A DNA stretch of 64,000 nt from Shinella sumterensis (GCF_004514425.2 NZ_MYFN02000012.1:62001-126000), one strand, 5' to 3'; counted from the stretch's first letter, positions 11,136-22,801 are shown. Translations and numbers: made by a program. Notes: generated by a model from the sequence alone, not told the origin.

Positions 11136-12457
11136 GTGCCTTCTCCCTCCAGCAGCTTGTCGATCTCGTCCAGCTTCGACCGGCCGCCCGATACGAAACT
11201 GTCGAAGGCGGGATCGACGCTCGCCCGCTCTTTCTGGTCTTTTGCGTCTTTCTGCGGCTCACCCGCGGCGCTGTCGGCCACGGTCGCGTCGTCCGTCGGC
11301 GTCTCGCTCGGCCGCGCGGCCGTCTCCGCCGCGTCAAGGCTGTCATAGGACGCGTCTTCGCCCTCCGGCACCGTCGTGACGAGAGGCTCGACCTTCTGAG
11401 CGGACGCGACCGGCGCGCGCAGGACCTCTTCGGCGACGGCGCGCGCGGCCTCCTTCAAGGCGCGGTCCTTTGCGGAAAGCTTGTCATCCGGAATGGCGAC
11501 GATCGTCTCCATGGCGGAGGCGACATCGCCCGAGGGCACCGACGCCAGGCCCGAATAGAGATCCGCCAGCACCTTCGGCACGCTCTCGCCGTCTCCCGAC
11601 AGGATCTGGGCGCGTTCGGCCGCCAGCGACGCGAGCTTGTTCTGGCCGGAGATCGCGGCAAGCCGCGCCATGCGCAGATACACTTCCCGCTGGCGCGGCA
11701 CGTCCATGAAGGACAGGACCTCGAGAATATCCTTCTCGTCGAGCTTGCCGAAATGATCGACCGCCAGCGTTACGAACAGATCGGCGAACTGGCTGGCATA
11801 GGGCGAGCGCAGGTATCGACGGGCATAGCGGTTGGCATAGGCCATGCTGCGGTCGACCCAGCCGGCCTGGCTGGCGATATAGATGGAGCGGCGCAGCGCC
11901 GCTTCCTCGACGATGGTGCCCGGCGCGACGAGACGCGCCCAGTCGAAATAGCTCAGCGCCAGCGCCGGGTCCTTGCGCAGCACGGAGTTGGCCGAAATGA
12001 GCGCCAGATAGGGACCCACCCTGGAACGCTTGTATTCCGGGAAGATTTCGGCCAGCGACTTCACGCTCTGGCTGCCGGTTCCGCTGAGATAGTTGCGCAG
12101 CGCGTCGGTGAGACGGGAATCGAAGTGGCCGTCGACGTCCTTCCTGATCAGGAATTCCAGCGTATCGGGATTGCCGCCGCTCATGGCATAGACCAGCGCG
12201 GCATCGACATTGCGGGGATCGTCGAAAATCGAGGATTCCGCCGTGCGAAGCCGCTCGTCGATGGTCGTCAGCAGGAAGCGCTGCATCTCCATGGCCGAGT
12301 GGTCGCCGAGCACCACCGTATCCTGCACGAACTGCAGCGACCGGATCATCTTGTAGGGCGCCAGGTCGTCAGGGCTCTGGGCGCGCGCGGGCATGGCGGC
12401 TGAAAGGCCAGCCGCCAGAACCGTTCCCACCAGAAGGAGGCGCGCGAATGGCTTCAT
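11132..12457 (-). CDS. motC: MotC, periplasmic motor protein
   Basis: The product has 441 residues with a cleavable signal peptide (MKPFARLLLVGTVLAAGLSA, then MPARA) and an all-helical body resembling rhizobial MotC. In Sinorhizobium, MotC is a periplasmic partner of MotB needed for flagellar rotation, stabilised by MotE (encoded here at 26098-26631). The ATG at 12457 was preferred over a GTG at 12469 because GAGGGTGG is correctly spaced ahead of the ATG and the signal peptide then starts cleanly. It begins just after the motB stop. The C-terminal 80 residues are rich in Ala, Glu, Ser and Thr and probably disordered. Confidence 0.92.
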   Translation of the reverse strand: MKPFARLLLVGTVLAAGLSAAMPARAQSPDDLAPYKMIRSLQFVQDTVVLGDHSAMEMQRFLLTTIDERLRTAESSIFDDPRNVDAALVYAMSGGNPDTLEFLIRKDVDGHFDSRLTDALRNYLSGTGSQSVKSLAEIFPEYKRSRVGPYLALISANSVLRKDPALALSYFDWARLVAPGTIVEEAALRRSIYIASQAGWVDRSMAYANRYARRYLRSPYASQFADLFVTLAVDHFGKLDEKDILEVLSFMDVPRQREVYLRMARLAAISGQNKLASLAAERAQILSGDGESVPKVLADLYSGLASVPSGDVASAMETIVAIPDDKLSAKDRALKEAARAVAEEVLRAPVASAQKVEPLVTTVPEGEDASYDSLDAAETAARPSETPTDDATVADSAAGEPQKDAKDQKERASVDPAFDSFVSGGRSKLDEIDKLLEGEGT

Positions 12458-12461
12458 CGTC

Positions 12462-13673
12462 TCAGCCACCCTCGGCCTGAATGAGGATTTCGATGCGGCG
12501 GTTGGCGGCGGCCATCGGATCGTCTGCCACCTTCAGCCGGCGATCGGCGAAGCCGGTGACCTGGCTGACGCGCTTTTCCTCCAGCCCGCCGCGGACCAGC
12601 ATGTAATAGGCGCTCTGCGCGCGATCCATCGACAGCCGCCAGTTGTCGTTCTTGCCGCCGGCAAAGGGTCGCGCATCCGTATGACCGCGAATGGCGATCG
12701 CGCCCGGCCGTCCTTCGAGGATCTTGCCGATCTTCTCCATGGCGAGCACCATCTCCTGCCGCGGCACGGCCGAACCGATGTTGAACATCGGCGTATCGAG
12801 CTGGTCGGTCAGGCTGACGAGAAGGCCGCCCTCGGTGGGCGTGACGGTCAGGCCCTCGGCAAGTTTGCCGATCGTGCCGATCTGACTGGTGATCTGCTGC
12901 TTCAGCTCTTCCGCCTGCTTTTCTTCCGTCGCCTTGGCTTCCTCCACCTTGGCGGCCTCCTCGGCCTTCGCCTGCGTTTCGGCATCCGCCTGTTTCAGCG
13001 CATCTTCCACGGTGCGGTCTGTATCGACGGCAGCCATCTGCGTGGCGGACTGGTCCTTGTTTGGGCTTGCTTCGCTGCCGGCATCGGTCGCCTGCGAGAT
13101 TTCCACCTGCTGCGTCCAGAAATCGGGATCGAACGGGTCGCGGTACGCCTCACCGCCATTCGCACCCGTGGCGGGGCCCGAATTTGCGGCGCCGCCGTCG
13201 CCCTTGGCGCTTACATTCGCCTGCTGGCCGACTTCCTGCGCGATTTCGGACAGGACGGAATAGGGATTGTTGAAGAAGTCAGCCTCGGAATACTGCGTCT
13301 CCTCGCCGGCCGTCGTCTTCTTGTCCTTGCCGTTTTCCGCGCCGTTGCCGCTTTCCTGCTTCTGGCCCTGTTCCTTGGACTTGTCCTGCGTGGCCTCGCC
13401 TTCGGCCGTGTTGGCAGGCTTCTTGACCGATTTTTCGGCCGGCTTGTCGTCGGTCAGCTTGATCGGATTGAAATAGGAGGCGACCGAGGCTTTCGTTTCC
13501 TCATTGGCCGCATTGACGAGCCACATGACGAGGAAGAACGCCATCATGGCCGTCATGAAGTCGGCATAGGCGATCTTCCAGGCGGCGGAATGATGATCCC
13601 CGTCATGGTCGCCGTGGCGTTTGACGATGATGATCTCGTTCTTGCCGTGGTGATGATTTTCGCCGTCGCTCAT
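12462..13673 (-). CDS. motB: MotB, flagellar stator subunit
   Basis: The product has 403 residues: a His/Asp-rich cytoplasmic N-terminus, one membrane helix containing the proton-carrying Asp (YADFMTAMMAFFLVMWLV, Asp38), a long Lys/Glu/Ala-rich periplasmic linker of about 200 residues with coiled-coil content, and a C-terminal OmpA-like peptidoglycan-binding domain (about 275-400; includes AIRGHTDARPF). The linker is much longer than in enteric MotB, as usual in rhizobia, where MotC binds. Its partner motA is about 20 kb away at 34034. Confidence 0.96.
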   Translation of the reverse strand: MSDGENHHHGKNEIIIVKRHGDHDGDHHSAAWKIAYADFMTAMMAFFLVMWLVNAANEETKASVASYFNPIKLTDDKPAEKSVKKPANTAEGEATQDKSKEQGQKQESGNGAENGKDKKTTAGEETQYSEADFFNNPYSVLSEIAQEVGQQANVSAKGDGGAANSGPATGANGGEAYRDPFDPDFWTQQVEISQATDAGSEASPNKDQSATQMAAVDTDRTVEDALKQADAETQAKAEEAAKVEEAKATEEKQAEELKQQITSQIGTIGKLAEGLTVTPTEGGLLVSLTDQLDTPMFNIGSAVPRQEMVLAMEKIGKILEGRPGAIAIRGHTDARPFAGGKNDNWRLSMDRAQSAYYMLVRGGLEEKRVSQVTGFADRRLKVADDPMAAANRRIEILIQAEGG

Positions 13674-14323
13674 CCAAGCACCTTGCTGACGGTGTCGGCC
13701 CAGGCGGCCATCCGCGTTACCAGAACGGCGTCACCGAATTCCACCGTCAAATCCACATCCTGCACTTCGATGTGCCGGAAGACCGGCATCGGCTCGTTGA
13801 AATGCGATTTCAGCTGGTCGAAGAGGTCTGCCGGCCCCTTCACCGTGATCGTCACGCCCTCGCCTTCCTGCAGGCCTTCGACAATGACGCGGGCGAGATC
13901 GGAAACCGCGCCCTGCGTCAGCACCTGGCTCATCACCGGTGCCAGCACCTGGGCGGCCTGGGCGGCAACGCTGTCGGCCACCGCGGCGGTGAAGGCCGAA
14001 AAGCGTTCGGCCAGCGCCTCGGCATATTCCTGTTCGTATCGCACCTTGAGCGATTCGAGCGCTGCCTGATGAGCGCTTTTCAGGGCAGCCAGCTCGGCCT
14101 CGTGCCGGGCCAGAAGCTCCGCCTCGGCGGCCGATCGGCCTTGTTCGAACGCCTCGGCCCGCTCGGCCTCGACGTCTACGGCAGGCAAGGCAGGCGCGAT
14201 GGCAAAGGGCTCCGTCGCTGCGCCGTCATCCCGCTGCGCGAAGCTCGACGGCTTGAACAGCGGCGCCGGCGGGCGGGCGGGTGCGCTGAAATCCTTGAGA
14301 TAACGGGCAAGATGCACACTCAT
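13670..14323 (-). CDS. Coiled-coil protein upstream of motB; possible FliH-like export regulator
   Basis: The ATG at 14323 gives 217 residues. The N-terminus (about 1-70) is Pro/Ala-rich; residues about 75-125 form a strongly charged coiled coil (AEAFEQGRSAAEAELLARHE onward); the C-terminal part (about 130-215) looks like an alpha/beta domain with VITVKGPADLFDQLKSHF-type sequence. This layout, a coil with spaced small residues followed by a compact C-domain, resembles FliH/SctL, the regulator of the FliI ATPase, and no other fliH candidate is present although fliI is at 30938. The assignment is an inference. It heads the operon with motB, motC and fliK. Confidence 0.6.
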   Translation of the reverse strand: MSVHLARYLKDFSAPARPPAPLFKPSSFAQRDDGAATEPFAIAPALPAVDVEAERAEAFEQGRSAAEAELLARHEAELAALKSAHQAALESLKVRYEQEYAEALAERFSAFTAAVADSVAAQAAQVLAPVMSQVLTQGAVSDLARVIVEGLQEGEGVTITVKGPADLFDQLKSHFNEPMPVFRHIEVQDVDLTVEFGDAVLVTRMAAWADTVSKVLG

Positions 14324-14628
14324 GCCGGCCCCCAAGAAACCGCATCGTGCCCGACGAACGCGCAAAAGGCCCGGCGGGGAGACCGCGGACCGCTTGAACG
14401 CTCGCTCTCGAAAACACTTGTACCTGACAACACCGGTGACCTGTCTCCTGGACATAGCGCCCTCCGGGAGGCGGAAAGCGCACAATCTTCCTGATCGTGC
14501 CATCGAGCCTAGGGGTTCAAACTTGTGCGAGGATGAAGGGTGCTGGGCCGCGCCAGGGCAAATAGCGCGACCCAGCCGCCCGTCCGGCCGATGACCAGCG
14601 GCCGGGCGGATGGAAACCTCTTAGGCTC
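14324..14628. other. Intergenic region between the third flagellin gene and the 14323 gene
   Basis: About 305 bases without a convincing gene. It contains the promoter-like element at 14509-14527 and, near 14578-14612, an imperfect GC-rich inverted repeat just after the flagellin stop that might end that transcript but lacks a T-run. Confidence 0.5.
14509..14528 (-). promoter_or_regulatory. Candidate class II promoter of the 14323-motB-motC-fliK operon
   Basis: On the minus strand: CGCACAAG, nine bases, CTAGG. It is one of the best matches to the shared element. It lies 186 bases ahead of the ATG at 14323. Confidence 0.55.
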
Positions 14629-15609
14629 TTACTGGCGGAAGAGCTGGAGGATGTTTTCGGCGCTCGAATTGGCGATGGACAGCGACTGGATGCCGAGCTG
14701 CTGCTGGGTCTGCAACGCCTTGAGGCGGGTCGATTCCTCGTTCATGTCGGCGTCCACCAGGCGGCCGATGCCCTTGTCGATCACGTCGCCGAGCGTGGCA
14801 ACGAAGCTCTCCTGCATTTCGATGCGCTTGGTGATGGCGCCGAGCGTGGATGCCGCGTTGGTCAGGTCCTTGAGGATGAAGTCCGTGACGCTGATCATCG
14901 CGTCCAGTTCCTCATAGGTCGTGTCGTTGGTGATCTCGATCTCGGTGCCGGTGTCGGGCGTGGCCGAGTCGATCGTCTTGCTCATGTCGATCAGGTAGTA
15001 GTCACCCGTGAGCGCCGTCGGATCGGATGCCAGCGTCGAGGCGTCGATCGCCTTCGTCAGATAGCCGTCGGCGGGGTTCTCGACATCGATCAGCACGGAA
15101 TTGGCGGTATCGAAGTCCAGCGTGGCGACCTTGACGTTGCCGTCGGCCGAGCGAACGAAGGACGCGACGACGGACTTGACGCCGAGCGCATCGGTGCCGG
15201 CGTTGTAAAGCCAGTTTTCGCCGGAGAAGGAAGCGGACTGCGCGGCCGAGACCAGCTGGTTCTTCAGCTCCTTGATTTCATCGTTGATCTTCGTCTTGTC
15301 GACGCCGGGCTCGCGGGCGGCGACAAGCTTCGCCTTGATCTCGCTGAGCACGTCGATGACGTTCTCCAGCGCCGTATAGGCGGTATCGACCTTGGCGGCG
15401 CCGAGGCCGAGCGCGTCGGCGACGGTGGAGATGGCGCGGTTGTCCGACCGCATGGTCGTGGCGATCGACCAGTAGGCGGCATTGTCGGCGGCGGTTTCGA
15501 CGCGCAGGCCGGAGGAGACGCGCGCCTGCGTCGTCTGCATGTTGGTGTCGATGGAACGGAGCGTCTGCAGCGCCGCCATGGCGGCGGAGTTGGTCAGAAT
15601 ACTGGTCAT
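14629..15609 (-). CDS. flaC: Flagellin (third copy, beyond the glycosylation island)
   Basis: From the ATG at 15609 the protein has 326 residues. The N-terminal D0/D1 region (MTSILTNSAAMAALQTLRSI) and C-terminal region (TRLKALQTQQQLGIQSLSIA) are almost identical to the other two flagellins here, while the centre (about 150-270) is different. It is a secreted filament subunit. Naming by position follows Sinorhizobium and is tentative. Upstream lie the shared flagellin element (15636-15686) and three perfect TTAA-N7-TTAA boxes (15726-15785), which the other two flagellins lack. An in-frame extension upstream to 15720 is rejected because it runs through the conserved leader. Confidence 0.95.
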   Translation of the reverse strand: MTSILTNSAAMAALQTLRSIDTNMQTTQARVSSGLRVETAADNAAYWSIATTMRSDNRAISTVADALGLGAAKVDTAYTALENVIDVLSEIKAKLVAAREPGVDKTKINDEIKELKNQLVSAAQSASFSGENWLYNAGTDALGVKSVVASFVRSADGNVKVATLDFDTANSVLIDVENPADGYLTKAIDASTLASDPTALTGDYYLIDMSKTIDSATPDTGTEIEITNDTTYEELDAMISVTDFILKDLTNAASTLGAITKRIEMQESFVATLGDVIDKGIGRLVDADMNEESTRLKALQTQQQLGIQSLSIANSSAENILQLFRQ

Positions 15610-15635
15610 TGGCACTTGCCCTGAAATGAAGTGTC

Positions 15636-15686
15636 GGGGACATGCCGGAGTGAGGCGGGACCGGTAACGCGGAGGGGCTTCATGCA
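15636..15686 (-). promoter_or_regulatory. Shared flagellin/icpA upstream element (third flagellin)
   Basis: Two blocks read on the minus strand: distal GCATGAAGCC (to 15686) running into a GTTACCGG core, and proximal TCCGGCATGTCCCC (15636-15649). The same pair precedes the flagellins at 22720 and 23862 and, with more divergence, icpA. Confidence 0.5.
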
Positions 15687-15725
15687 TCCGACGCGCTTGT
15701 TTGCCCTGGCGTCGGTCCAACGTTC

Positions 15726-15785
15726 TTAAGCATTGGTTAACGAGGAATGGTTAACAAATGGTTAATGCCGTTAAGGAAGGCTTAA
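15726..15785. promoter_or_regulatory. Three CtrA-type boxes upstream of the third flagellin gene
   Basis: Perfect TTAA-N7-TTAA at 15726-15740, 15751-15765 and 15771-15785. All three fall in one 60-base stretch, 117 to 176 bases ahead of the ATG at 15609. Chance expectation in DNA of this GC content is far below one per 60 kb. Confidence 0.6.
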
Positions 15786-15843
15786 GGGAGATTGCGAGAG
15801 CGTAAATTCGAACGCCATCAGGACATAGCGCAGCACAGCAGGC

Positions 15844-15880
15844 GACCAAAACAAAAGCGGCGCGACCGAGGTCGCGCCGC
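15844..15880 (-). terminator. Terminator after the octapeptide-repeat gene
   Basis: A perfect 11-base stem (15857-15867 with 15870-15880, two-base loop) is followed on the minus strand by TTTTGTTTTGG. It ends the transcript of the repeat gene, whose stop is at 15917. Confidence 0.8.
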
Positions 15881-15916
15881 CATGTTTCGTTAGGTACTGC
15901 CCGAGGCAGCAAGAGC

Positions 15917-18025
15917 TCAGGAGTTGCTTTCGGCGTAGGCTGCGATCACCGCGAGCAGGACGTCGTTCTGCATGGCAGCAACCTGCTTGTCGCTGAAGGA
16001 CTTGATCTGGGTTTCGCCCAGTTCACCGATCTGGTCGACGGTAAGACCCGAGACCGCCTTGATATTGATCGCTGCGATTTCGTCATCCGCGAAGGTCGCC
16101 AGCGCGGTCTTCGTGAAGGCGCCGATTGCCGTCGAGGACATGACTGCGATCTGCTCCTTTGTGAAGGCCGTCGCCTGGGTGTCGCTGAACTCACCGATTT
16201 GGGTCGCCGTAAGCGCTGCGGCCTGCTTGGTGGTCAGCGCCGTGACCTGGGCATCGGTCAGAGCCTGAATCTGGCCGACCACCAGAGCAGCAACCTGCGC
16301 GGTCGTCAGAGCCTTGATCTGTCCGTCGGTCAGGTTCTTGATCTGCTCGTCCGGGTCGAGAGCCGCGACCTGGGTCGTGGTCAGCGCTGCAAGCTGCTTG
16401 TTATCGAGGTGAGCGACGTTGATTGCCTTGATCTGATCGGCATCGAGGCCAGCGATCTGCTTCGTCGAAAGCGCCTTGACCTGCGCTTCAAGCAGTTCCT
16501 TGACCTGCGTGTCGGGGTCAAGCGCGTTCAGCTGCGTGACGTTCAGCGCCTGGATCTGCTTGTCCGTCAGCGCCTTGAGCTGCGTGGCGTCGAGACCGGC
16601 GATGTGCGCGTCGCTGAGGCCGGCGAGCGACTTCGGCTTGATCAGGGCGATTTCGGCATCCGTGAAGGTCTTGAAGTCTTCAGCGGAGATGGCGGCGAGA
16701 GCTGTGGCGCTCAGAGCGGCGACCTGGGTTTCCGTCAGGTTGGTGGCGAGGTCGCCGGTAAGCGCAGCCGCCTGCTCTGCCGTGATCGAAGCGACCTGCT
16801 TGGTGGTCAGGTCGTCGATGAGGGTCGCATCGATCGTGGCGATATGGGCGGAGGTCAGGCCGGAGAAGGCCTTGACGCTGATGGACTGAAGCTGGGCGGC
16901 GTCGAAATTCTTGATCTGGTCCGCGTTACCGAGAGCGGTGATGGCAGCGGCGTTGAGGCCGGCGATCTGCTGGGTCGTCAGGTTCTTGACCTGATCGTCG
17001 CCCAGAGCGCCAAGCTGGGCCGGCGTGAAGGCCGCAACCTGCTTCGGCGTCAGATCGGCGATCTGCGTGTCACCGATCTTGGTGACATCCAGGGCCTGAA
17101 TCTGCGCCGTCGTCAGCGCCTTGACCTGGGTGGCGTCAAGTGCCTGCACCTGGGTAGCGCCATCGAGGTCGCCGATCTGGGCAACCGTCAGTGCAGCGAT
17201 CTGCTTGGCGGACAGGTCCGTGATCTTGGCGCCGAGATCGGCAACGTCGAGAACCTTGACCTGTGCGGCCGTGAACGCCTTGATCTGCGTGGCGTCGAAG
17301 GCGCCGAGCTGGGTGGTGGCATCGAGAGCGCCCACCTGCGTATCCGATAGCGCGGCAATCTGCTTGGCGGTGAGGTCCGTGGCCTTGCCGGCCAGCGCCG
17401 TGACATCGATCGACTTGATCTGAGCGGCTGTGAAGGCCTTGACCTGGGTGGCATCGAGAGCAGCGTAGGCATCCGCGTCGAGCGCGGCGACCTGCGTGGC
17501 GGTCAGAGCGGCGATCTGCTTCGTGCCCAGCTTGCCGGAGGTGACGAGAGTCGCCGCGTCCGCATCGGAGAGGGCGGCGATCGTCTTGGTGCTGATCGCG
17601 GCGATTTCGTCGTCGGCAAGCGCGGCAAGACCACCGGTCAGCGCGATGATGCCGCTGATGGCCTTTTCATCGAGCGCCTTGATGTGCGTCTTCGTCAGAG
17701 CCGTGACCTGGGCGACGTCGAAGGCGTCGTCGTTTTCAGCGTAGATTGCCGAAACCTGTGCGGCGGAAAGGTTCGAAACGCCGGTGCCGATCGCGGCGAT
17801 CTGTTCATCCGACAGGCTCTTGACGGCCGAGATGGTGATGGCCTTGAACTGTGCGGCCGTGAAATCCTTGACGCCATCCTTGTTCAGGGAGGCGAGCTTT
17901 TCGCCGTCGAGCGTCTTGATCTGCGCTGCGGACAGCGACTTCACGTCCTCAGCCGTCAGGCCGGCGAGAATGGTCTTGTCGAGAAGGGCGAACTGGGCGG
18001 GCTTAAGGGCGGAAATAATCGACAT
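15917..18025 (-). CDS. Octapeptide-repeat protein in the flagellin array, function unknown
   Basis: The ATG at 18025 is preceded by GAGG eight bases away, giving 702 residues; an upstream in-frame ATG has no such site. After six residues almost the whole protein is about 80 tandem units of eight residues, consensus [LFI]-[TSD]-x-x-Q-[IV]-x-[AS], with occasional 9- to 13-residue variants. Residues 198-303 are two copies of a 53-residue higher-order repeat, with a third partial copy after. I find no arginine, cysteine or tryptophan; Ala, Thr, Leu, Gln, Asp and Lys dominate. There is no signal peptide or membrane segment, and the C-terminus ends MQNDVLLAVIAAYAESNS. It has its own terminator and is divergent from the GT41 gene. 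I do not recognise a function; a secreted or filament-associated, possibly glycosylated repeat protein is a guess. Confidence 0.85.
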   Translation of the reverse strand: MSIISALKPAQFALLDKTILAGLTAEDVKSLSAAQIKTLDGEKLASLNKDGVKDFTAAQFKAITISAVKSLSDEQIAAIGTGVSNLSAAQVSAIYAENDDAFDVAQVTALTKTHIKALDEKAISGIIALTGGLAALADDEIAAISTKTIAALSDADAATLVTSGKLGTKQIAALTATQVAALDADAYAALDATQVKAFTAAQIKSIDVTALAGKATDLTAKQIAALSDTQVGALDATTQLGAFDATQIKAFTAAQVKVLDVADLGAKITDLSAKQIAALTVAQIGDLDGATQVQALDATQVKALTTAQIQALDVTKIGDTQIADLTPKQVAAFTPAQLGALGDDQVKNLTTQQIAGLNAAAITALGNADQIKNFDAAQLQSISVKAFSGLTSAHIATIDATLIDDLTTKQVASITAEQAAALTGDLATNLTETQVAALSATALAAISAEDFKTFTDAEIALIKPKSLAGLSDAHIAGLDATQLKALTDKQIQALNVTQLNALDPDTQVKELLEAQVKALSTKQIAGLDADQIKAINVAHLDNKQLAALTTTQVAALDPDEQIKNLTDGQIKALTTAQVAALVVGQIQALTDAQVTALTTKQAAALTATQIGEFSDTQATAFTKEQIAVMSSTAIGAFTKTALATFADDEIAAINIKAVSGLTVDQIGELGETQIKSFSDKQVAAMQNDVLLAVIAAYAESNS
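17117..17434 (-). repeat. Two tandem 159-bp coding repeats within the octapeptide gene
   Basis: Codons 198-250 and 251-303 encode two copies of a 53-residue block with the same internal order of octapeptides, including the insert IDVTALAGKATD versus LDVADLGAKITD. A third copy begins at 17116 and decays. The basic DNA period is 24 bases, so slippage could change copy number in multiples that keep the frame. Confidence 0.75.
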
Positions 18026-18429
18026 CGTATCTACCTCGGTGCTTGGCCAAATGTGATTCTTCGCAAGACACAGCCACAGCATGAGGACAACGGTCTCTCA
18101 TGCTTGCTCCAAGGATCGCTCCGGACGTGTAAACGCCAGGAATCCCGCAAGACGAAGAATGTTTAAGGAGGACATGGCTCGCACGAGCCTGCGCATCGGG
18201 GCGTCATGCTTCCGGGCGCTTCGAATGAGCCCGATCCCTATGCCAGCAGCCGCCAGTTTCCGCGACTGTGCCAGTGTTAGGATACAACCTTTAATTTCCG
18301 ATTAACGGCGCATGCCATGATCCCTGAATAGAACAGGGGCGGCCAGCCCGAAGCAAGTCTGGGCGGCTATGACGGCAAGACCCTTCAACCGCCCAAATCG
18401 GGCTGAAAGGCCGATGCCGACAGGATGCC
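18026..18429. other. Divergent intergenic region between the repeat gene and the GT41 gene
   Basis: About 404 bases with no convincing gene. It carries a CtrA-type box at 18291-18305 and, on the minus strand near 18165-18213, a partial likeness to the flagellin element (GCATGACGCC, later CATGTCC), which may drive the repeat gene. Confidence 0.55.
18291..18305. promoter_or_regulatory. CtrA-type box upstream of the GT41 gene
   Basis: TTAA, seven bases (TTTCCGA), TTAA, 125 bases ahead of the glycosyltransferase ATG and 266 bases ahead of the divergent repeat-protein ATG. Confidence 0.55.
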
Positions 18430-21652
<3,223 letters not shown>

Positions 21653-21671
21653 CGGGCGCCCTAAAACGGCA

Positions 21672-21696
21672 AAGGCCCCGGCTGAGCCGGGGCCTT
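21672..21696. terminator. Bidirectional terminator between glf and flaB
   Basis: A perfect 11-base stem (21672-21682 with 21686-21696) and three-base loop lie between convergent genes. The T-run (CCGTTTTAGG) is on the minus strand side, so it best terminates flaB. Confidence 0.75.
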
Positions 21697-21730
21697 CGAA
21701 ACTGCGTCAAACTTTCTATCCGTCTTCCGA

Positions 21731-22720
21731 TTAACGGAAGAGCGAGAGAATGCCTTCCGACGAGGAGTTGGCAATCGAGAGCGACTGGATGCCAAGCTGC
21801 TGCTGGGTCTGAAGGGCCTTGAGGCGGGTGGACTCTTCGTTCATGTCGGCATCGACCAGGCGGCCAATACCCTTGTCGATGGCGTCCGTCAGCTTGTTGG
21901 CGAAATCTTCCTGCAGGTTGATGCGCATGGAGATCGAGCCGAGCTGCGAAGCAGCCTTCGTCATCTGCTGGAGGCCAGCTTCCACGAGCGACAGGGCGTC
22001 GGCCATGTCGGCGTCCGTGTAGTCGGTGATCGTCATGTTGACGATGGTCGTGGCAGCATCCCAGTCGGCGGAAGCGGCCGTTACGCCGAGATCGTCGATA
22101 ACCGAGCCGAGGATACCGCCGGCGCTTTGCGTGTGATCGTCGTTATCGACAGTCGAGAACAGAACGTTGGAGTTCGTGCCGGCGGCAACGTCCGGAAGGT
22201 CCTGAAGCGTGTAGGTCGTGGTGCTGACCTTGACCGTGCCGTCGGCGCTGCGGATGAAGCCGGAGACGACGGTCTTGTCGGCAACGTTGGTCGGGTCGGT
22301 GTTGGTGTTGTCGTAGACAAGCCAGTTCTGGCCGTTGAATGCGGCGCCGCTGGCGATCGAGACGAGCTGCTGCTGCAGCTGCGTGATTTCTTCCTGAACC
22401 TTGGCCTTGTCGACGCCCTGTTCGGTGGCGGCGGTTACCTTGGCCTTGATTTCCTTGACGACGTCGATGGCGGCTTCCATGCCGGCATAGGCGGTATCAA
22501 CCTTGGCGGCGCCGAGGCCGAGAGCGTCCTGAACAGCGGAAAGAGCCATGTTGTCCGAACGCATCGTGGTCGCGATGGACCAGTAGGCGGCGTTGTCGGA
22601 GGCTTCGCCGACGCGCATGCCCGAGGAAACACGATCCTGCGTGGTTTCCATGGAGCTGCCGATCGAACGCAGGGTCTGGAGAGCGGACATAGCCGCGACG
22701 TTGGTAAGAATGCTGGTCAT
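21731..22720 (-). CDS. flaB: Flagellin (second copy)
   Basis: The product has 329 residues with conserved N-terminus (MTSILTNVAAMSALQTLRSI) and C-terminus (LGIQSLSIANSSSEGILSLF); the variable centre (about 130-250) is rich in Thr, Asp and Asn. It is a filament subunit exported by the flagellar type III system. Thr/Ser-rich central segments would be possible acceptor sites for the neighbouring GT41 enzyme. It has its own upstream element (22752-22801) and terminator. Confidence 0.96.
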   Translation of the reverse strand: MTSILTNVAAMSALQTLRSIGSSMETTQDRVSSGMRVGEASDNAAYWSIATTMRSDNMALSAVQDALGLGAAKVDTAYAGMEAAIDVVKEIKAKVTAATEQGVDKAKVQEEITQLQQQLVSIASGAAFNGQNWLVYDNTNTDPTNVADKTVVSGFIRSADGTVKVSTTTYTLQDLPDVAAGTNSNVLFSTVDNDDHTQSAGGILGSVIDDLGVTAASADWDAATTIVNMTITDYTDADMADALSLVEAGLQQMTKAASQLGSISMRINLQEDFANKLTDAIDKGIGRLVDADMNEESTRLKALQTQQQLGIQSLSIANSSSEGILSLFR

Positions 22721-22751
22721 GAGATGCGTGCCCCTTGAGTGGCTGACTGAG

Positions 22752-22801
22752 GAAGGGCATTCCGGATGTTAGCCGGGGAACGGTGGTCAGCATCATGCCT
22801 G
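22752..22801 (-). promoter_or_regulatory. Shared flagellin/icpA upstream element (flaB)
   Basis: On the minus strand: CAGGCATGATGCTGACC, then about 25 bases on, ATCCGGAATGCCC. It lies 32-81 bases ahead of the ATG and aligns with the elements of flaA, the third flagellin gene and icpA. Confidence 0.5.

Larger units (their letters stand above)
15610..15916. other. Regulatory region of the third flagellin gene and end of the repeat-protein gene
   Basis: This gap of about 307 bases holds the flagellin leader elements at 15636-15686, three CtrA-type boxes at 15726-15785 and the repeat-gene terminator at 15844-15880. No gene is seen. Confidence 0.7.

Noticed and set aside
15917-18025. The 24-bp periodic DNA as a CRISPR array or satellite
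   Set aside because: The repeats are imperfect, have no spacer structure, keep one open frame of 702 codons and end with a proper stop and terminator.
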